Source: Hellea sp.
GTDB taxonomy: Bacteria; Pseudomonadota; Alphaproteobacteria; Caulobacterales; Maricaulaceae
DNA length: 64,000 nucleotides
Direction of reading: 5' to 3'
Assembly: GCA_020629545.1 (NCBI GenBank)
Contig: JAHDDC010000010.1
Span: forward strand, 1 to 64,000
Shown piece after piece: positions 18,115-26,982 of the stretch (within the stretch, counting starts at the first letter, position 1; every line of letters starts with the position of its first letter). Position numbers and translations under genes: made by a program. The notes under the pieces are model-generated. The model was not told the DNA's origin, did no database searches, and saw only the letters and a program-made list of their open reading frames with translations.

Positions 18115-19905
18115 CTACATCCGCTCCGGAACCTGAATACCGATTATGTTTAAACCTAGTTCAAGTTGCCGCAGAGTTAGATCGGCAAATGATAGACGTG
18201 AAGCCCTGACGGGGCCTGAAATCCCATCCTTTAATATTGGGCACTCTGTATAAAATCTCGAGAAACTCTGAGCTAAGCGATAAATATGTTCGCATAATAT
18301 ATGCGGCGCGCGCTTGGCAGCTGCCTGTGAAATCGTCCTATCGAAACCGTCGAGCGCCAAGGCAAGCTGGACTTCAGCTTTGTCAGTAATCGTAATCTCG
18401 CCGCTTAAAAACTCACTATCTTTGGCCTTTCGCAAAAGCGATTTTATTCGGACAGCCGCATATAAAAGATATGGTCCCGTTTTGCCTTCAAATGCGGTAA
18501 ACCGGTCAACATCAAACACATAGTTCGTAGTTCTTTGATTCTGAAGATCAGCAAATTTTAAAGCGGCCATCCCCACTTTCTCAGCAATATCAGCACGCTC
18601 TTCTGCTCCAAAGTCCTGGCCAATATTATTCTCCGCTAACTTCTTCGCCGCTGCCTCCCGCATCATTTCAGTCAGGTCAGCAAGACGCAAAACACCGCCA
18701 TCTCGGGTCGTAAACGGTTTTCCATCTTTGCCGTTCACAGTGCCAAAGCCTAAATGCTCTAATTGCTCAAGATTATACCACCCTGCTTTGTGAGCGGCGC
18801 GAAAAACCTGTTCGAAATGCATGGCCTGTCGCTGATCAACAACATAAAGAATTTCGTCCGGGTCAATCTCATTTTTTCGGTCAATTAAGGTTGCCAGATC
18901 TGTTGTGTGGTAGAGCACCGCGCCCGTTCTCGCCCGCAACATTACCGGCGGAATACCTTTGCGTTTTTCCGGATCATAATTGTCATCAACCGGAATAATC
19001 AGCGCGCCATCACTTTCCTCGGTGATCCCCAGACGAGTCATCTCGGCGATCATCTCGGGAATGAGCGGGTCGACGCTCGCCTCACCTTTCCACAGATCAA
19101 ATTCGACGCCTAACTCAGCATATCCTTTTTTCAAATATTCAATGGAAATACGAATAAAATGATCGAGCAGTGCCCGATATCCCGGGCGGCCAGCCTGCAG
19201 CTCGGCCGTGGCTTGCTGCGATAATTTCAACCTTTCCGGATCAGCCTTAGACTTCGCACTCGCCGCCGGATAGAGCCTAGCCATATCATCCATGGAGACA
19301 GGGCTTTCCTTTGGAAAACCATCCGTTTGTGCGGAATCAAAATAAGGTAGATCTGGCTTTTCGGACTCGAGCTCTGAAATAAGGTGCCCCATTTGAAGCC
19401 CCCAATCGCCAAGATGTACATCACCGATGACGTTATGGCCTTGAAACCGCAAAAGGCGTTTCAGAGCCTCACCTATAACTGCAGAACGCAAATGTCCAAC
19501 ATGCATAGGTTTAGCCACATTAGCACCGCCATAATCAATAACGATTGTTTTTGGGGACTGTTGGCTCGCACCGGTCCGATCGTCGGCAAGAAGCGTATTG
19601 GCGCGCTGCGCCACGATCGTCTCCGATGGCAAAATATTTATAAAACCCGGACCGGCAATTTCGAGGCCTGCAATAGATTGATCTGAACCTACAGCCTCAA
19701 TGATTTTTCCGGCAATTTCCCGCGGATTAGCTTTTACACCTTTCTTTTTGAGAATTCCGGCTGCCGCCATTGCGCCATTACATTGAAAGGGGGCCAAATC
19801 CGGACGGTCAGACTCCCGTACCTGTCCAATTTCAGGCGGAAAATCTAGATCGGAAAAAGCCTTTTCGAAGGCCACGTTTAACGTATGTAAAACAGAGTTC
19901 TTCAT
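18115..19905 (-). CDS. argS: Arginyl-tRNA synthetase
   Basis: Charges tRNA-Arg. A full-length class I synthetase of 596 residues: N-terminal tRNA D-loop recognition domain, HIGH-type motif H-V-G-H at 135-138, a degenerate KMSKS region in K-P-F-T-T-R-D-G, and a C-terminal anticodon-binding domain ending in V-P-E-R-M as in many ArgS proteins. It is first in an apparent two-gene unit with the EEP-rhodanese gene. Confidence 0.97.
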   Translation of the reverse strand: MKNSVLHTLNVAFEKAFSDLDFPPEIGQVRESDRPDLAPFQCNGAMAAAGILKKKGVKANPREIAGKIIEAVGSDQSIAGLEIAGPGFINILPSETIVAQRANTLLADDRTGASQQSPKTIVIDYGGANVAKPMHVGHLRSAVIGEALKRLLRFQGHNVIGDVHLGDWGLQMGHLISELESEKPDLPYFDSAQTDGFPKESPVSMDDMARLYPAASAKSKADPERLKLSQQATAELQAGRPGYRALLDHFIRISIEYLKKGYAELGVEFDLWKGEASVDPLIPEMIAEMTRLGITEESDGALIIPVDDNYDPEKRKGIPPVMLRARTGAVLYHTTDLATLIDRKNEIDPDEILYVVDQRQAMHFEQVFRAAHKAGWYNLEQLEHLGFGTVNGKDGKPFTTRDGGVLRLADLTEMMREAAAKKLAENNIGQDFGAEERADIAEKVGMAALKFADLQNQRTTNYVFDVDRFTAFEGKTGPYLLYAAVRIKSLLRKAKDSEFLSGEITITDKAEVQLALALDGFDRTISQAAAKRAPHILCEHIYRLAQSFSRFYTECPILKDGISGPVRASRLSFADLTLRQLELGLNIIGIQVPERM

Positions 19906-19962
19906 GGTCGGTCTTTAAAAAACGAATACCAATAAACCGTAAAGTCTAAACAGGAAATCAGC

Positions 19963-20544
19963 TTAATTTTGACCGGCTGAAACCCGGAAGCGTTTTCCCT
20001 CGGCATTAAATTTGCGCTGGGCGTCTGTCACAACAAAGCCAACAACGATCTCGAAGTTAACGCCTGATGTATTTTCTCCGGCACGCGGGATCGAAATCTT
20101 GTCAATTTTCTCTGTTCTAGCAACTCTGTTTTGGCCTGCTGGAAATTGAACAGTAATAGGAAAAACCTCTTTATGGATGACCGCAACATTCTTGCGGGTC
20201 ACGGCAATGAAATATTCGTAAGTTGCCGTATCGCCCTCAGCGACAGGGCCACGCCCAAACTCCATATCGATTTCCAAATCGGCAATAATAGGCTGCTCGC
20301 CATAATATCGACATAGGCTCCGAATTTTTCCCATTTCGCCCGTAAAGCCGACATTGGCAAACCGTTCTGGGCCTTTAAATTCGACAATCCGCTGTGCATC
20401 GTAAAGCGAAAATGCTCGCGGACACGGACCCGGGTTTTTTTCAGCTGCCTCTCCGATTTGAAATGCCTCTTTGGTTGAACGGCATCCAGACAACGCAATG
20501 ATCGCGACCAGTGCCGCTGCTGCAAAAACTTTCATTTTTCTCAT
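19963..20544 (-). CDS. Conserved-looking lipoprotein of unknown function
   Basis: A 193-residue protein with lipobox L-S-G-C and the start supported by AAGGCGAT seven bases upstream. The mature part has no family I can name. It contains a Cys pair spaced by roughly 40 residues, a beta-rich body and an R-x-F-N-A-E-G-K-R-F-R-V C-terminus. It resembles lipoproteins annotated as hypothetical in Hyphomonadaceae, but I cannot confirm this. It is divergent from ispH, and argS follows it downstream. Confidence 0.75.
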   Translation of the reverse strand: MRKMKVFAAAALVAIIALSGCRSTKEAFQIGEAAEKNPGPCPRAFSLYDAQRIVEFKGPERFANVGFTGEMGKIRSLCRYYGEQPIIADLEIDMEFGRGPVAEGDTATYEYFIAVTRKNVAVIHKEVFPITVQFPAGQNRVARTEKIDKISIPRAGENTSGVNFEIVVGFVVTDAQRKFNAEGKRFRVSAGQN

Positions 20545-20683
20545 TATATCGCCTTAATTAGGTTTGATATCGACTCGGCTATAGCCTGCTATCGCGTCGT
20601 CTGCTACAGCACGGCTTAGTCAATGTCTACTATCGGGTTACAGGCTAGCCTGCAACGAAGATTAATAAAATGAGGGTTTTTTA

Positions 20684-21640
20684 ATGCAGGCGGCAAAAGA
20701 CAGGCTTTCCAAAACCGTTTTACTCTCGGCGCCGCGTGGGTTTTGCGCGGGCGTTGACCGGGCCATTCAAATTGTTGAGCGTACAATCGAAAAATATGGT
20801 GCGCCGGTTTATGTTAGACATGAAATTGTCCACAACACGCATGTGGTTAGTCGACTGGAAGAATTAGGCGCAGTATTCGTTGAGGAATTGGATGATTGTC
20901 CTGATGATCGTCCGGTTGTTTTCTCAGCACACGGCGTTCCAAAATCTGTCCCAGCAGCGGCCCAAGCTCGAAATATGCATTATCTTGACGCGACCTGCCC
21001 ATTGGTCTCGAAAGTCCATGTCGAAGCCGAGAAACATCGGCGAGATGGACGCCATATTCTTTTAATTGGGCATGCCGGACATCCTGAAGTTATTGGGACT
21101 ATGGGACAAATACCTGACGGCGCTATGAGCTTGATTGAGGACGAAGCTGATGCCCGGGACTATAATGCTGCGGATCCCGAAAATTTGGCACTGGTGACAC
21201 AAACAACACTATCCGTTGATGACACGCAGGGGATAATAAAAGTCTTACAGGAACGGTTTCCATCTATTGCCCTGCCCTACAAAGAGGACATTTGCTACGC
21301 GACTACAAATCGGCAGGCTGCTGTCAAAGAAATCGCGGCGAATTGCGATTTATTTATGGTCATCGGGTCACCGACGTCTTCCAACTCAAAACGATTGGTT
21401 GAAGTAGCGGAAAAAGCAGGTGCCAATTCATCAATATTAGTTTCAGGCGCCGAAGCATTGGATTGGGATCTTATAGAGGGTAGTCCGACCATCGGATTAT
21501 CAGCAGGGGCCAGCGCGCCGGAATATTTAACGGACGGCGTCATCGCCGCCTTGCGGTCTCGCTATAACGTTACAGTGAATGAAATTAGAGTTACAGACGA
21601 GAATATTAAGTTTCATCTCCCCAGAGAACTTCGCACCTAA
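20684..21640 (+). CDS. ispH: 4-hydroxy-3-methylbut-2-enyl diphosphate reductase IspH
   Basis: The last enzyme of the MEP isoprenoid pathway, producing IPP and DMAPP through a [4Fe-4S] cluster. It has 318 residues. The cluster cysteines are Cys21 (G-F-C-A-G-V), Cys105 (A-T-C-P-L-V) and Cys204 ([10 protein letters not shown]). The E-x-T-x-S-like region and S-A-G-A-S-A-P close the substrate pocket. GAGGG precedes the ATG. It overlaps rnhA by one base (TAATG), so the two are co-translated, an arrangement seen in many alphaproteobacteria. Confidence 0.97.
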   Translation: MQAAKDRLSKTVLLSAPRGFCAGVDRAIQIVERTIEKYGAPVYVRHEIVHNTHVVSRLEELGAVFVEELDDCPDDRPVVFSAHGVPKSVPAAAQARNMHYLDATCPLVSKVHVEAEKHRRDGRHILLIGHAGHPEVIGTMGQIPDGAMSLIEDEADARDYNAADPENLALVTQTTLSVDDTQGIIKVLQERFPSIALPYKEDICYATTNRQAAVKEIAANCDLFMVIGSPTSSNSKRLVEVAEKAGANSSILVSGAEALDWDLIEGSPTIGLSAGASAPEYLTDGVIAALRSRYNVTVNEIRVTDENIKFHLPRELRT

Positions 21641-22083
21641 TGCCAAAAGATTTGGTAATTTATACTGACGGAGCTTGTTCTGGTAACCCAGGTCCCGGTG
21701 GCTGGGGAGTTCTAATGCGATACGGAACCGCTGAAAAAGAGATTTTTGGCGGAGAAGAAGAAACCACAAATAATCGTATGGAGTTAATGGCCGCCATTAT
21801 GGCCCTTCGCGCGATTAAACCTGGCTTTAATGGTAAGATAACCCTTTGGACTGACAGCACATATGTACTGAAAGGCATCACAGAATGGATACATGGCTGG
21901 AAAGCGCGTGGATGGAAAAAGTCAGATCGAAAACCCGTCGTCAATCGTGACCTTTGGGAAGAACTCGATGCGGAAAACCAAAAGCGCGATATCGATTGGA
22001 AATGGGTGAAAGGTCATGCAGGCGAAGAAGGCAATGAACGCGCTGACGAACTTGCGAGACGCGGCGTCCCAAAGGATGAATAA
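21640..22083 (+). CDS. rnhA: Ribonuclease HI
   Basis: Degrades the RNA strand of RNA-DNA hybrids, for example at R-loops and Okazaki primers. It has 147 residues with the DEDD catalytic set visible: Asp10 (Y-T-D-G-A-C-S-G-N), Glu48 (N-R-M-E-L), Asp72 (W-T-D-S-T-Y) and Asp137 (E-R-A-D-E-L). The basic loop around W-K-A-R-G-W-K-K matches the E. coli handle region. Translation is coupled to ispH by the TAATG overlap. The next gene is convergent, one base away. Confidence 0.97.
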   Translation: MPKDLVIYTDGACSGNPGPGGWGVLMRYGTAEKEIFGGEEETTNNRMELMAAIMALRAIKPGFNGKITLWTDSTYVLKGITEWIHGWKARGWKKSDRKPVVNRDLWEELDAENQKRDIDWKWVKGHAGEEGNERADELARRGVPKDE

Positions 22084-22084
22084 T

Positions 22085-22522
22085 CTAAATCAACACAAGT
22101 TCTGAGTCGAAATCTCCATGACCAGACGCGATAACGGGTAACTCATAGTCTATATTCCAGATTTTTGCGGCGAGAACATGGAGTGCAACCTCGCTGATGT
22201 GAAGTTCATCATCAGCCTTGGCTATATCAGTCATCGCCGTCAGAATTGAAGCTTTGTCCTCGACATTATTCAACTCATTCAAGCATTCTTTCAGCCATTC
22301 CTCGATGTCGTGTTTTACCACACGTCTAAACAAATCTTCCTTATGATTTTCATACCAGACCAAGAGGTCGGCTTCCGTCAGCAACGGGTTCACGAGGTTT
22401 TTACTTTGAAGATATTGTGCCGCTTTCACAAACCCAAAAATTTCGGCTGCATAGACAGTTTTATCCGCAAAAACTGTCATTGCGAGCAGACTCAATAGGC
22501 TTTCTGTTGTTCGTGTATTCAT
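22085..22522 (-). CDS. TerB-like (tellurite-resistance B fold) protein
   Basis: A 145-residue helical protein. The C-terminal half has the TerB/DjlA-like pattern A-M-T-D-I-A-K-A-D-D-E-L-H-I-S-E, a metal-binding-type acidic loop, followed by V-L-A-A-K-I-W. I use the ATG ending at 22522, which has AAGGGTGA seven bases upstream; the longer frame begins with GTG. It is convergent with rnhA. TerB-like domains occur in stress and envelope proteins; its specific role here is unknown. The fold call is moderately sure. Confidence 0.7.
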   Translation of the reverse strand: MNTRTTESLLSLLAMTVFADKTVYAAEIFGFVKAAQYLQSKNLVNPLLTEADLLVWYENHKEDLFRRVVKHDIEEWLKECLNELNNVEDKASILTAMTDIAKADDELHISEVALHVLAAKIWNIDYELPVIASGHGDFDSELVLI

Positions 22523-22627
22523 TAAGTTCACCCTTTGGCGAAACCTAATGGTAAACCTCGTAAATTTCTATGAAAATGACGGAACCGGCCGACTATTTCA
22601 GTTTATATGGTAAATGAATTAAAAAGC

Positions 22628-23356
22628 CTAGTAAGCGCCAAAAACACGACGCAGGATTTCACTGGTGCGTTTTGCTGGATTATCTCGTATCGCTTTCTCT
22701 TCAACAGCAATATATTTGAACAAACCACCTAAACCATAGTTCACGCCATGGGCAATTAGGTCGCGCCGGGCATCCGCGCCAAGCTGCGGCGCAAATGGAA
22801 TATTTCGAAGATCCGATGTTACATCATCGAGCAGCCTTAAAGCGCCAGTTTGGCCCAAAGCATTTTCCATTATCGGCATGAAAAGACTAGCTAACCGACT
22901 TCCCGTCGATTTCTGCAAATAGTTAGTGGCTGCATTATCTGGGCCACGAACAATATTAATCGCATCGGTAATCGTGAGCGATGTAATGGCGTCTACAAAT
23001 ATATCTTTTGCAATAGGCGCGGCTTTCTCAGCGCCGCGATTGAGTTGCTGATGGAGTTCATTCAAAATCCCATCGGCCCCAACAACTTTGAGGGCAGATT
23101 GAACATCTCGTAGAGTTTTAGGGAGCGGGACCTGGATTTCGCCATTTCTCCAGAACCCGTCAAACACACCGACAGTACCGACAGCATGCCCAATTCCGTT
23201 ATTAAGCGCCGCTTTGATACCCAATGCTGCATCGGCTTGGGTTAGTCCGCCGAGTCCGCCCAAACCTTCAAGAATAGCCGGATCAAGGGTTTCGCAGGCC
23301 GTCAACAGAGTCGAAGACGATAGCCCAAGAATTACAAAACGTCGCTCTAAATCCAT
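22628..23356 (-). CDS. DUF4197 lipoprotein
   Basis: A 242-residue protein with lipobox L-L-T-A-C near residue 20 and then the DUF4197 body: G-L-T-Q-A-D-A-A-L-G-I-K-A-A-L near the start, V-P-L-P-K-T-L-R-D-V, and D-A-I-N-I-V-R-G at the centre, with a conserved G-L-F-K-Y-I-A-V-E-E-K-A-I-R-D-N-P C-terminus. DUF4197 proteins are common in proteobacteria and have no established function. AAAGGAG lies before the ATG. It follows the SDR epimerase gene on the same strand by 65 bases. Confidence 0.87.
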   Translation of the reverse strand: MDLERRFVILGLSSSTLLTACETLDPAILEGLGGLGGLTQADAALGIKAALNNGIGHAVGTVGVFDGFWRNGEIQVPLPKTLRDVQSALKVVGADGILNELHQQLNRGAEKAAPIAKDIFVDAITSLTITDAINIVRGPDNAATNYLQKSTGSRLASLFMPIMENALGQTGALRLLDDVTSDLRNIPFAPQLGADARRDLIAHGVNYGLGGLFKYIAVEEKAIRDNPAKRTSEILRRVFGAY

Positions 23357-23421
23357 TTTTAGTCTCCTTTGTCCCTACTATGATTAACCGTAAAGCCCAA
23401 TCAAGTTACAAGAGCAGTCGA

Positions 23422-24330
23422 TTATGCGGCCTGGATATAAGGCTTTATAATGCGATCCAATGTCATACCAAGTTTAACAATCCCGCCCGTTCTCCATTCA
23501 AGACGCTTAAGCTTATCACAATTCATCGTACCGATATGGTCGGCATTTGCCCGTTTTGGTAGCTCATTTTGACAACCGGTTGCTTTTTGAAGAGGCGTCA
23601 GGATATCCTGACGATCGACGATCATATCCATGGCATTAAAAACGCCGCCTGAAACCCTGATACTTTCGGCTTCAATAATTAATAGAACGGCTCGGGCCAC
23701 ATCTTCACCGTGAACTTCGCAGCTTGCGCCTGGGTCAATTGGTTTTCCGCTAAGATAGGCCTGAAACAAAGAATCCCATTTTTGTTGATGTGAATTCATG
23801 GCAGGGCCATAGACGCTGGACAGACGCAAACTTGTTGTCGCAAATGCCGACGTTTTCATCGCCTGCAGAATTGTCTCAGTTTCAAGTTTTAGGAGCGCAT
23901 ATAAATTGGTCGGTGCTGCAACATCCGTTTCGTAAAATTGCGCACCGGGTTCACCGCGACCATAAACAGCCTGATCGGACAAAAACACAGCCTTCTGGAT
24001 GCCAGCTTTTTTTGCTTGCTTGAACAAAGCCGCCGTTCCGGCAAGATTTTTTAGCGCAAATCCTTTGGGATCGTTCCCTTCACCCCCGACATAAAGGCCT
24101 GGTTGATGGTCAAGAGCGGCATGGATATAGCAATCTGCCCCCTCAAAAATAGGTTGATAGTTGACGTTCTGACCGAGCACAGCCTGATAAAACTGAACAT
24201 CCGAAGAAAACATGTTCGCCGCTGGACGATGTCTTCCGATGATGGACACATCAAATCCCGATGCCAACAACTCTTCAGTAATGAATCGTCCGACAAAGCC
24301 AGTACCGCCAGATATGACGGCGCGCGGCAT
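23422..24330 (-). CDS. Extended SDR (NAD(P)-dependent epimerase/dehydratase family)
   Basis: A 302-residue Rossmann protein: nucleotide-binding G-G-T-G-F-V-G at residues 8-14, S-D-Q-A-V-Y-G in the catalytic Ser region and Y-A-L-L-K as the Tyr-x3-Lys pair. This is the nucleotide-sugar epimerase-like class that also includes complex I assembly-type proteins. It starts five bases after sdhA, so it occupies the place where sdhB is usually found. The substrate cannot be told from sequence. Confidence 0.85.
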   Translation of the reverse strand: MPRAVISGGTGFVGRFITEELLASGFDVSIIGRHRPAANMFSSDVQFYQAVLGQNVNYQPIFEGADCYIHAALDHQPGLYVGGEGNDPKGFALKNLAGTAALFKQAKKAGIQKAVFLSDQAVYGRGEPGAQFYETDVAAPTNLYALLKLETETILQAMKTSAFATTSLRLSSVYGPAMNSHQQKWDSLFQAYLSGKPIDPGASCEVHGEDVARAVLLIIEAESIRVSGGVFNAMDMIVDRQDILTPLQKATGCQNELPKRANADHIGTMNCDKLKRLEWRTGGIVKLGMTLDRIIKPYIQAA

Positions 24331-24335
24331 CGCGA

Positions 24336-26123
24336 TTAATACACTCTCTTTTTGGGCTTAATGTAATCGATCTCGTCCGTCATCGTATAATCATGAACCG
24401 GGCGATAATCGATTTTTACTTTGCCGCTTTCCAAATCACAATAGGCCAGCGTGTGCTTCATCCATTTCTTGTCATCCCGTTCTGGATGATCCTCATGAGC
24501 ATGCGCTCCCCGGCTTTCTTTTCGATTGTGAGCAGAGTTGACAGTAACCATGGCATTGGCAACAAGATTTTCAAGCTCGAGTGTTTCGACAAGATCAGTG
24601 TTCCAGATCATCGTTCGATCCGAAACCTTCACATCTTTCAGTGTCTCATGTATCGCTGAAACTTTCTTCACGCCTTCAGCCAAGCTTTCTTCCGTTCGGA
24701 AGACCGCACAATGCTCTTGCATTGTACGCTGTAGACGATCACGAATTACCGCTGTCGGAGTACTGCCATTGGCATTGCGGGCCTTTTCAAGCCGCGCAAA
24801 ATGCTGATCCCCAGCGTCTTTTGGCAATTCTGGTTGAGACGCATTAGCTTTCAAAGTTTCACCAAGGCGCAATCCCGCCGCACGGCCAAAGACAACTAGG
24901 TCAATAAGCGAATTGGACCCCAGGCGATTAGACCCGTGGACGGAGACACAGCCGGCTTCACCTACGGCCATGAGACCAGGTACGACTGCATCCGGGTCTT
25001 TGCCTTTTTTGATAACGACTTCGCCGTGATAATTAGTCTGGATTCCGCCCATATTGTAATGGCAGGTCGGAATAACAGGGATCGGTTCCTTAGTCACATC
25101 AACGCCCGCGAAAATTTTAGCGGTCTCTGAAATTCCAGGCAAGCGCGCGGCAAGAACTTTGGGATCCAGATGATCTAGATGAAGGAAAATGTGGTCGGCA
25201 TTTTTACCAACACCGCGACCGTCCCGAATTTCCATTACCATGGCTCGGCTGACCATATCCCGCGGTGCAAGATCTTTAACGCTTGGAGCATATCGTTCCA
25301 TAAACCGTTCGCCTTCCGAATTTGTTAGATAGCCGCCTTCTCCGCGAGCACCTTCGGTAATCAAACAGCCTGCGCCGTATATTCCTGTTGGGTGAAATTG
25401 AATGAACTCTGTGTCTTGAACAGGCAGACCCGCACGAAGAACCATAGCATTACCATCTCCAGTACAGGTGTGGGCAGATGTACATGAAAAGAATATCCGT
25501 CCATATCCACCTGTTGCTAGAACAACGGATTGGGCTCGGAAACGGTGCAATGTTCCATCATCGAGCTTCCATGCTGTGATACCCCGGCAAGCGCCTTGGT
25601 CATCCATAATCAAATCAAGAACAAAATACTCGACAAAGAATTCCGCCTTACGTCTTACGCTTTGCCCATAAAGCGTATGGAGCATTGCGTGCCCCGTACG
25701 ATCTGCGGCGGCGCATGTCCGCTGAACCGGCGGACCTTCACCATATTCTGTTGTGTGGCCACCAAAGGGTCTTTGATAGATCTTGCCGTCTTCATTTCGT
25801 GAAAACGGCATGCCCCATTGTTCGAGTTCATAAACAGCATCAGGTGCGTGGCGACAGAGATATTCAATGGAGTCTTGATCCCCGAGCCAATCCGACCCTT
25901 TTACAGTATCATACATATGCCAGCGCCAATCATCCGGCCCCATATTGCCAAGGGAAGCAGCGATACCCCCTTGAGCTGCGACCGTGTGAGAACGGGTCGG
26001 AAAAACTTTTGTGACACAGGCGGTTTTTAAACCTTGTTGAGCCGCGCCAAGAGTGGCGCGCAGGCCGGAGCCGCCAGCACCGACGACAACAACATCATAG
26101 GTATGATCAATCCAATTGGTCAT
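24336..26123 (-). CDS. sdhA: Succinate dehydrogenase flavoprotein subunit
   Basis: The catalytic subunit of complex II, oxidising succinate to fumarate in the TCA cycle. It has 595 residues. FAD site G-A-G-G-S-G-L-R-A, covalent FAD His in S-H-T-V-A-A-Q-G-G, substrate residues in the H-P-T-G-I-Y-G and G-A-R-G-E-G-G regions, and the C-terminal D-Y-R-P-V-H. AGGAG lies before the ATG. Operon order is sdhC-sdhD-sdhA; no iron-sulfur subunit gene follows, so SdhB must come from elsewhere. Confidence 0.97.
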   Translation of the reverse strand: MTNWIDHTYDVVVVGAGGSGLRATLGAAQQGLKTACVTKVFPTRSHTVAAQGGIAASLGNMGPDDWRWHMYDTVKGSDWLGDQDSIEYLCRHAPDAVYELEQWGMPFSRNEDGKIYQRPFGGHTTEYGEGPPVQRTCAAADRTGHAMLHTLYGQSVRRKAEFFVEYFVLDLIMDDQGACRGITAWKLDDGTLHRFRAQSVVLATGGYGRIFFSCTSAHTCTGDGNAMVLRAGLPVQDTEFIQFHPTGIYGAGCLITEGARGEGGYLTNSEGERFMERYAPSVKDLAPRDMVSRAMVMEIRDGRGVGKNADHIFLHLDHLDPKVLAARLPGISETAKIFAGVDVTKEPIPVIPTCHYNMGGIQTNYHGEVVIKKGKDPDAVVPGLMAVGEAGCVSVHGSNRLGSNSLIDLVVFGRAAGLRLGETLKANASQPELPKDAGDQHFARLEKARNANGSTPTAVIRDRLQRTMQEHCAVFRTEESLAEGVKKVSAIHETLKDVKVSDRTMIWNTDLVETLELENLVANAMVTVNSAHNRKESRGAHAHEDHPERDDKKWMKHTLAYCDLESGKVKIDYRPVHDYTMTDEIDYIKPKKRVY

Positions 26124-26124
26124 A

Positions 26125-26469
26125 TCAGGCTCCTAGTCCCAGCCACATGGTGAGAATTACATAGGCTGCGGCAAGCCAGGCGAGAAAGGCAATTACACGA
26201 TTGGCCAAAAGGCCGAAACTGCGAAGACCACCATCGGTATAGTCCAGAATGACTTCGTCAAACTCTAGCTTACAATACCAGAGTGCTACGGCTAAAAATA
26301 ATAGCGATGTAACCGCACCAAAAGTTCCGCTAACCCAGTTTGAGAAACCTTCCGCACGACCAGAGACTGCTAACGTAAACCCTAGCAGAAAAAATGGCAG
26401 CAATATAATGGAGGCTGCACCTGTCATGCTGCGCAGGCGATGATGCGATGTTCCTGACCCTTTTGCCAT
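26125..26469 (-). CDS. sdhD: Succinate dehydrogenase membrane anchor subunit SdhD
   Basis: A 114-residue membrane anchor with three hydrophobic segments. The ATG ending at 26469 with GGGAGC upstream is the start; the longer frame runs back into sdhC. The N-terminal G-S-G-T-S-H-H-R and the D-Y motif (D76-Y77) fit the family. In alphaproteobacterial SdhD the heme axial His usually lies 12 residues before the Tyr of that motif (H-M-R-L-G pattern); here the aligned stretch is Y65-C66-K-L-E, so the His is absent, with Cys next to it. The gene is weakly conserved overall, and position supports the call. Confidence 0.85.
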   Translation of the reverse strand: MAKGSGTSHHRLRSMTGAASIILLPFFLLGFTLAVSGRAEGFSNWVSGTFGAVTSLLFLAVALWYCKLEFDEVILDYTDGGLRSFGLLANRVIAFLAWLAAAYVILTMWLGLGA

Positions 26470-26471
26470 GC

Positions 26472-26858
26472 TTAGCTCCCTAGCGCCAAATATGTCGTTA
26501 GCGCCGCGAGAATCGCCGACACAATAATCATGATCCAAGACATTGTATTATTTGCGTCAGGTTCAAGATAAGCGCCGCGATCCCAAATTAGGTGACGTAG
26601 CTGAGCGGCAGCCATAAAAATAAATCCAAAAAATCCAACAAAAAATCCAAGCCATCCCAATGGCGAGTACAGCAGGCCTTCTAGCGGAACTTTTCCGGTC
26701 ATTTTGAAAAATAACAACCCAAGAGCTATTTTGAGAAGGAATGCGTAGCTTATAACCGCACAAATACGGTGCAAAATCGACGACAACATGGCCGGATGCC
26801 ATTTCCAAACCTGTAGGTGAGGTGCCATTGGCCGTTTATCATTCCATTGACTCGCCAT
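26472..26858 (-). CDS. sdhC: Succinate dehydrogenase cytochrome b556 subunit SdhC
   Basis: A 128-residue membrane anchor with three helices. The start at the ATG ending at 26858 has GGAG eight bases upstream and gives the typical N-terminus with R-P-M-A-P-H-L-Q-V-W. The quinone-site segment S-S-I-L-H-R is present. The heme-ligand region, normally H-x-x-x-G-I-R-H-L, reads M-A-A-A-Q-L-R-H-L, so the axial His aligns with Met while the second His (R-H-L) is kept. Promoter and DUF885 promoter are divergent at 26859-26982. Confidence 0.88.
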   Translation of the reverse strand: MASQWNDKRPMAPHLQVWKWHPAMLSSILHRICAVISYAFLLKIALGLLFFKMTGKVPLEGLLYSPLGWLGFFVGFFGFIFMAAAQLRHLIWDRGAYLEPDANNTMSWIMIIVSAILAALTTYLALGS

Positions 26859-26982
26859 ATAAGGAGCTCCGTTGTGAAGGCGTAAATTACAGCCCGCCCA
26901 GCCTAAGTCAATGATTACACCTTCCCTCTTGGCGTACACATTGTCGCGCAGTATAAGACTCGCTTGTCAAGGATCTACAACA

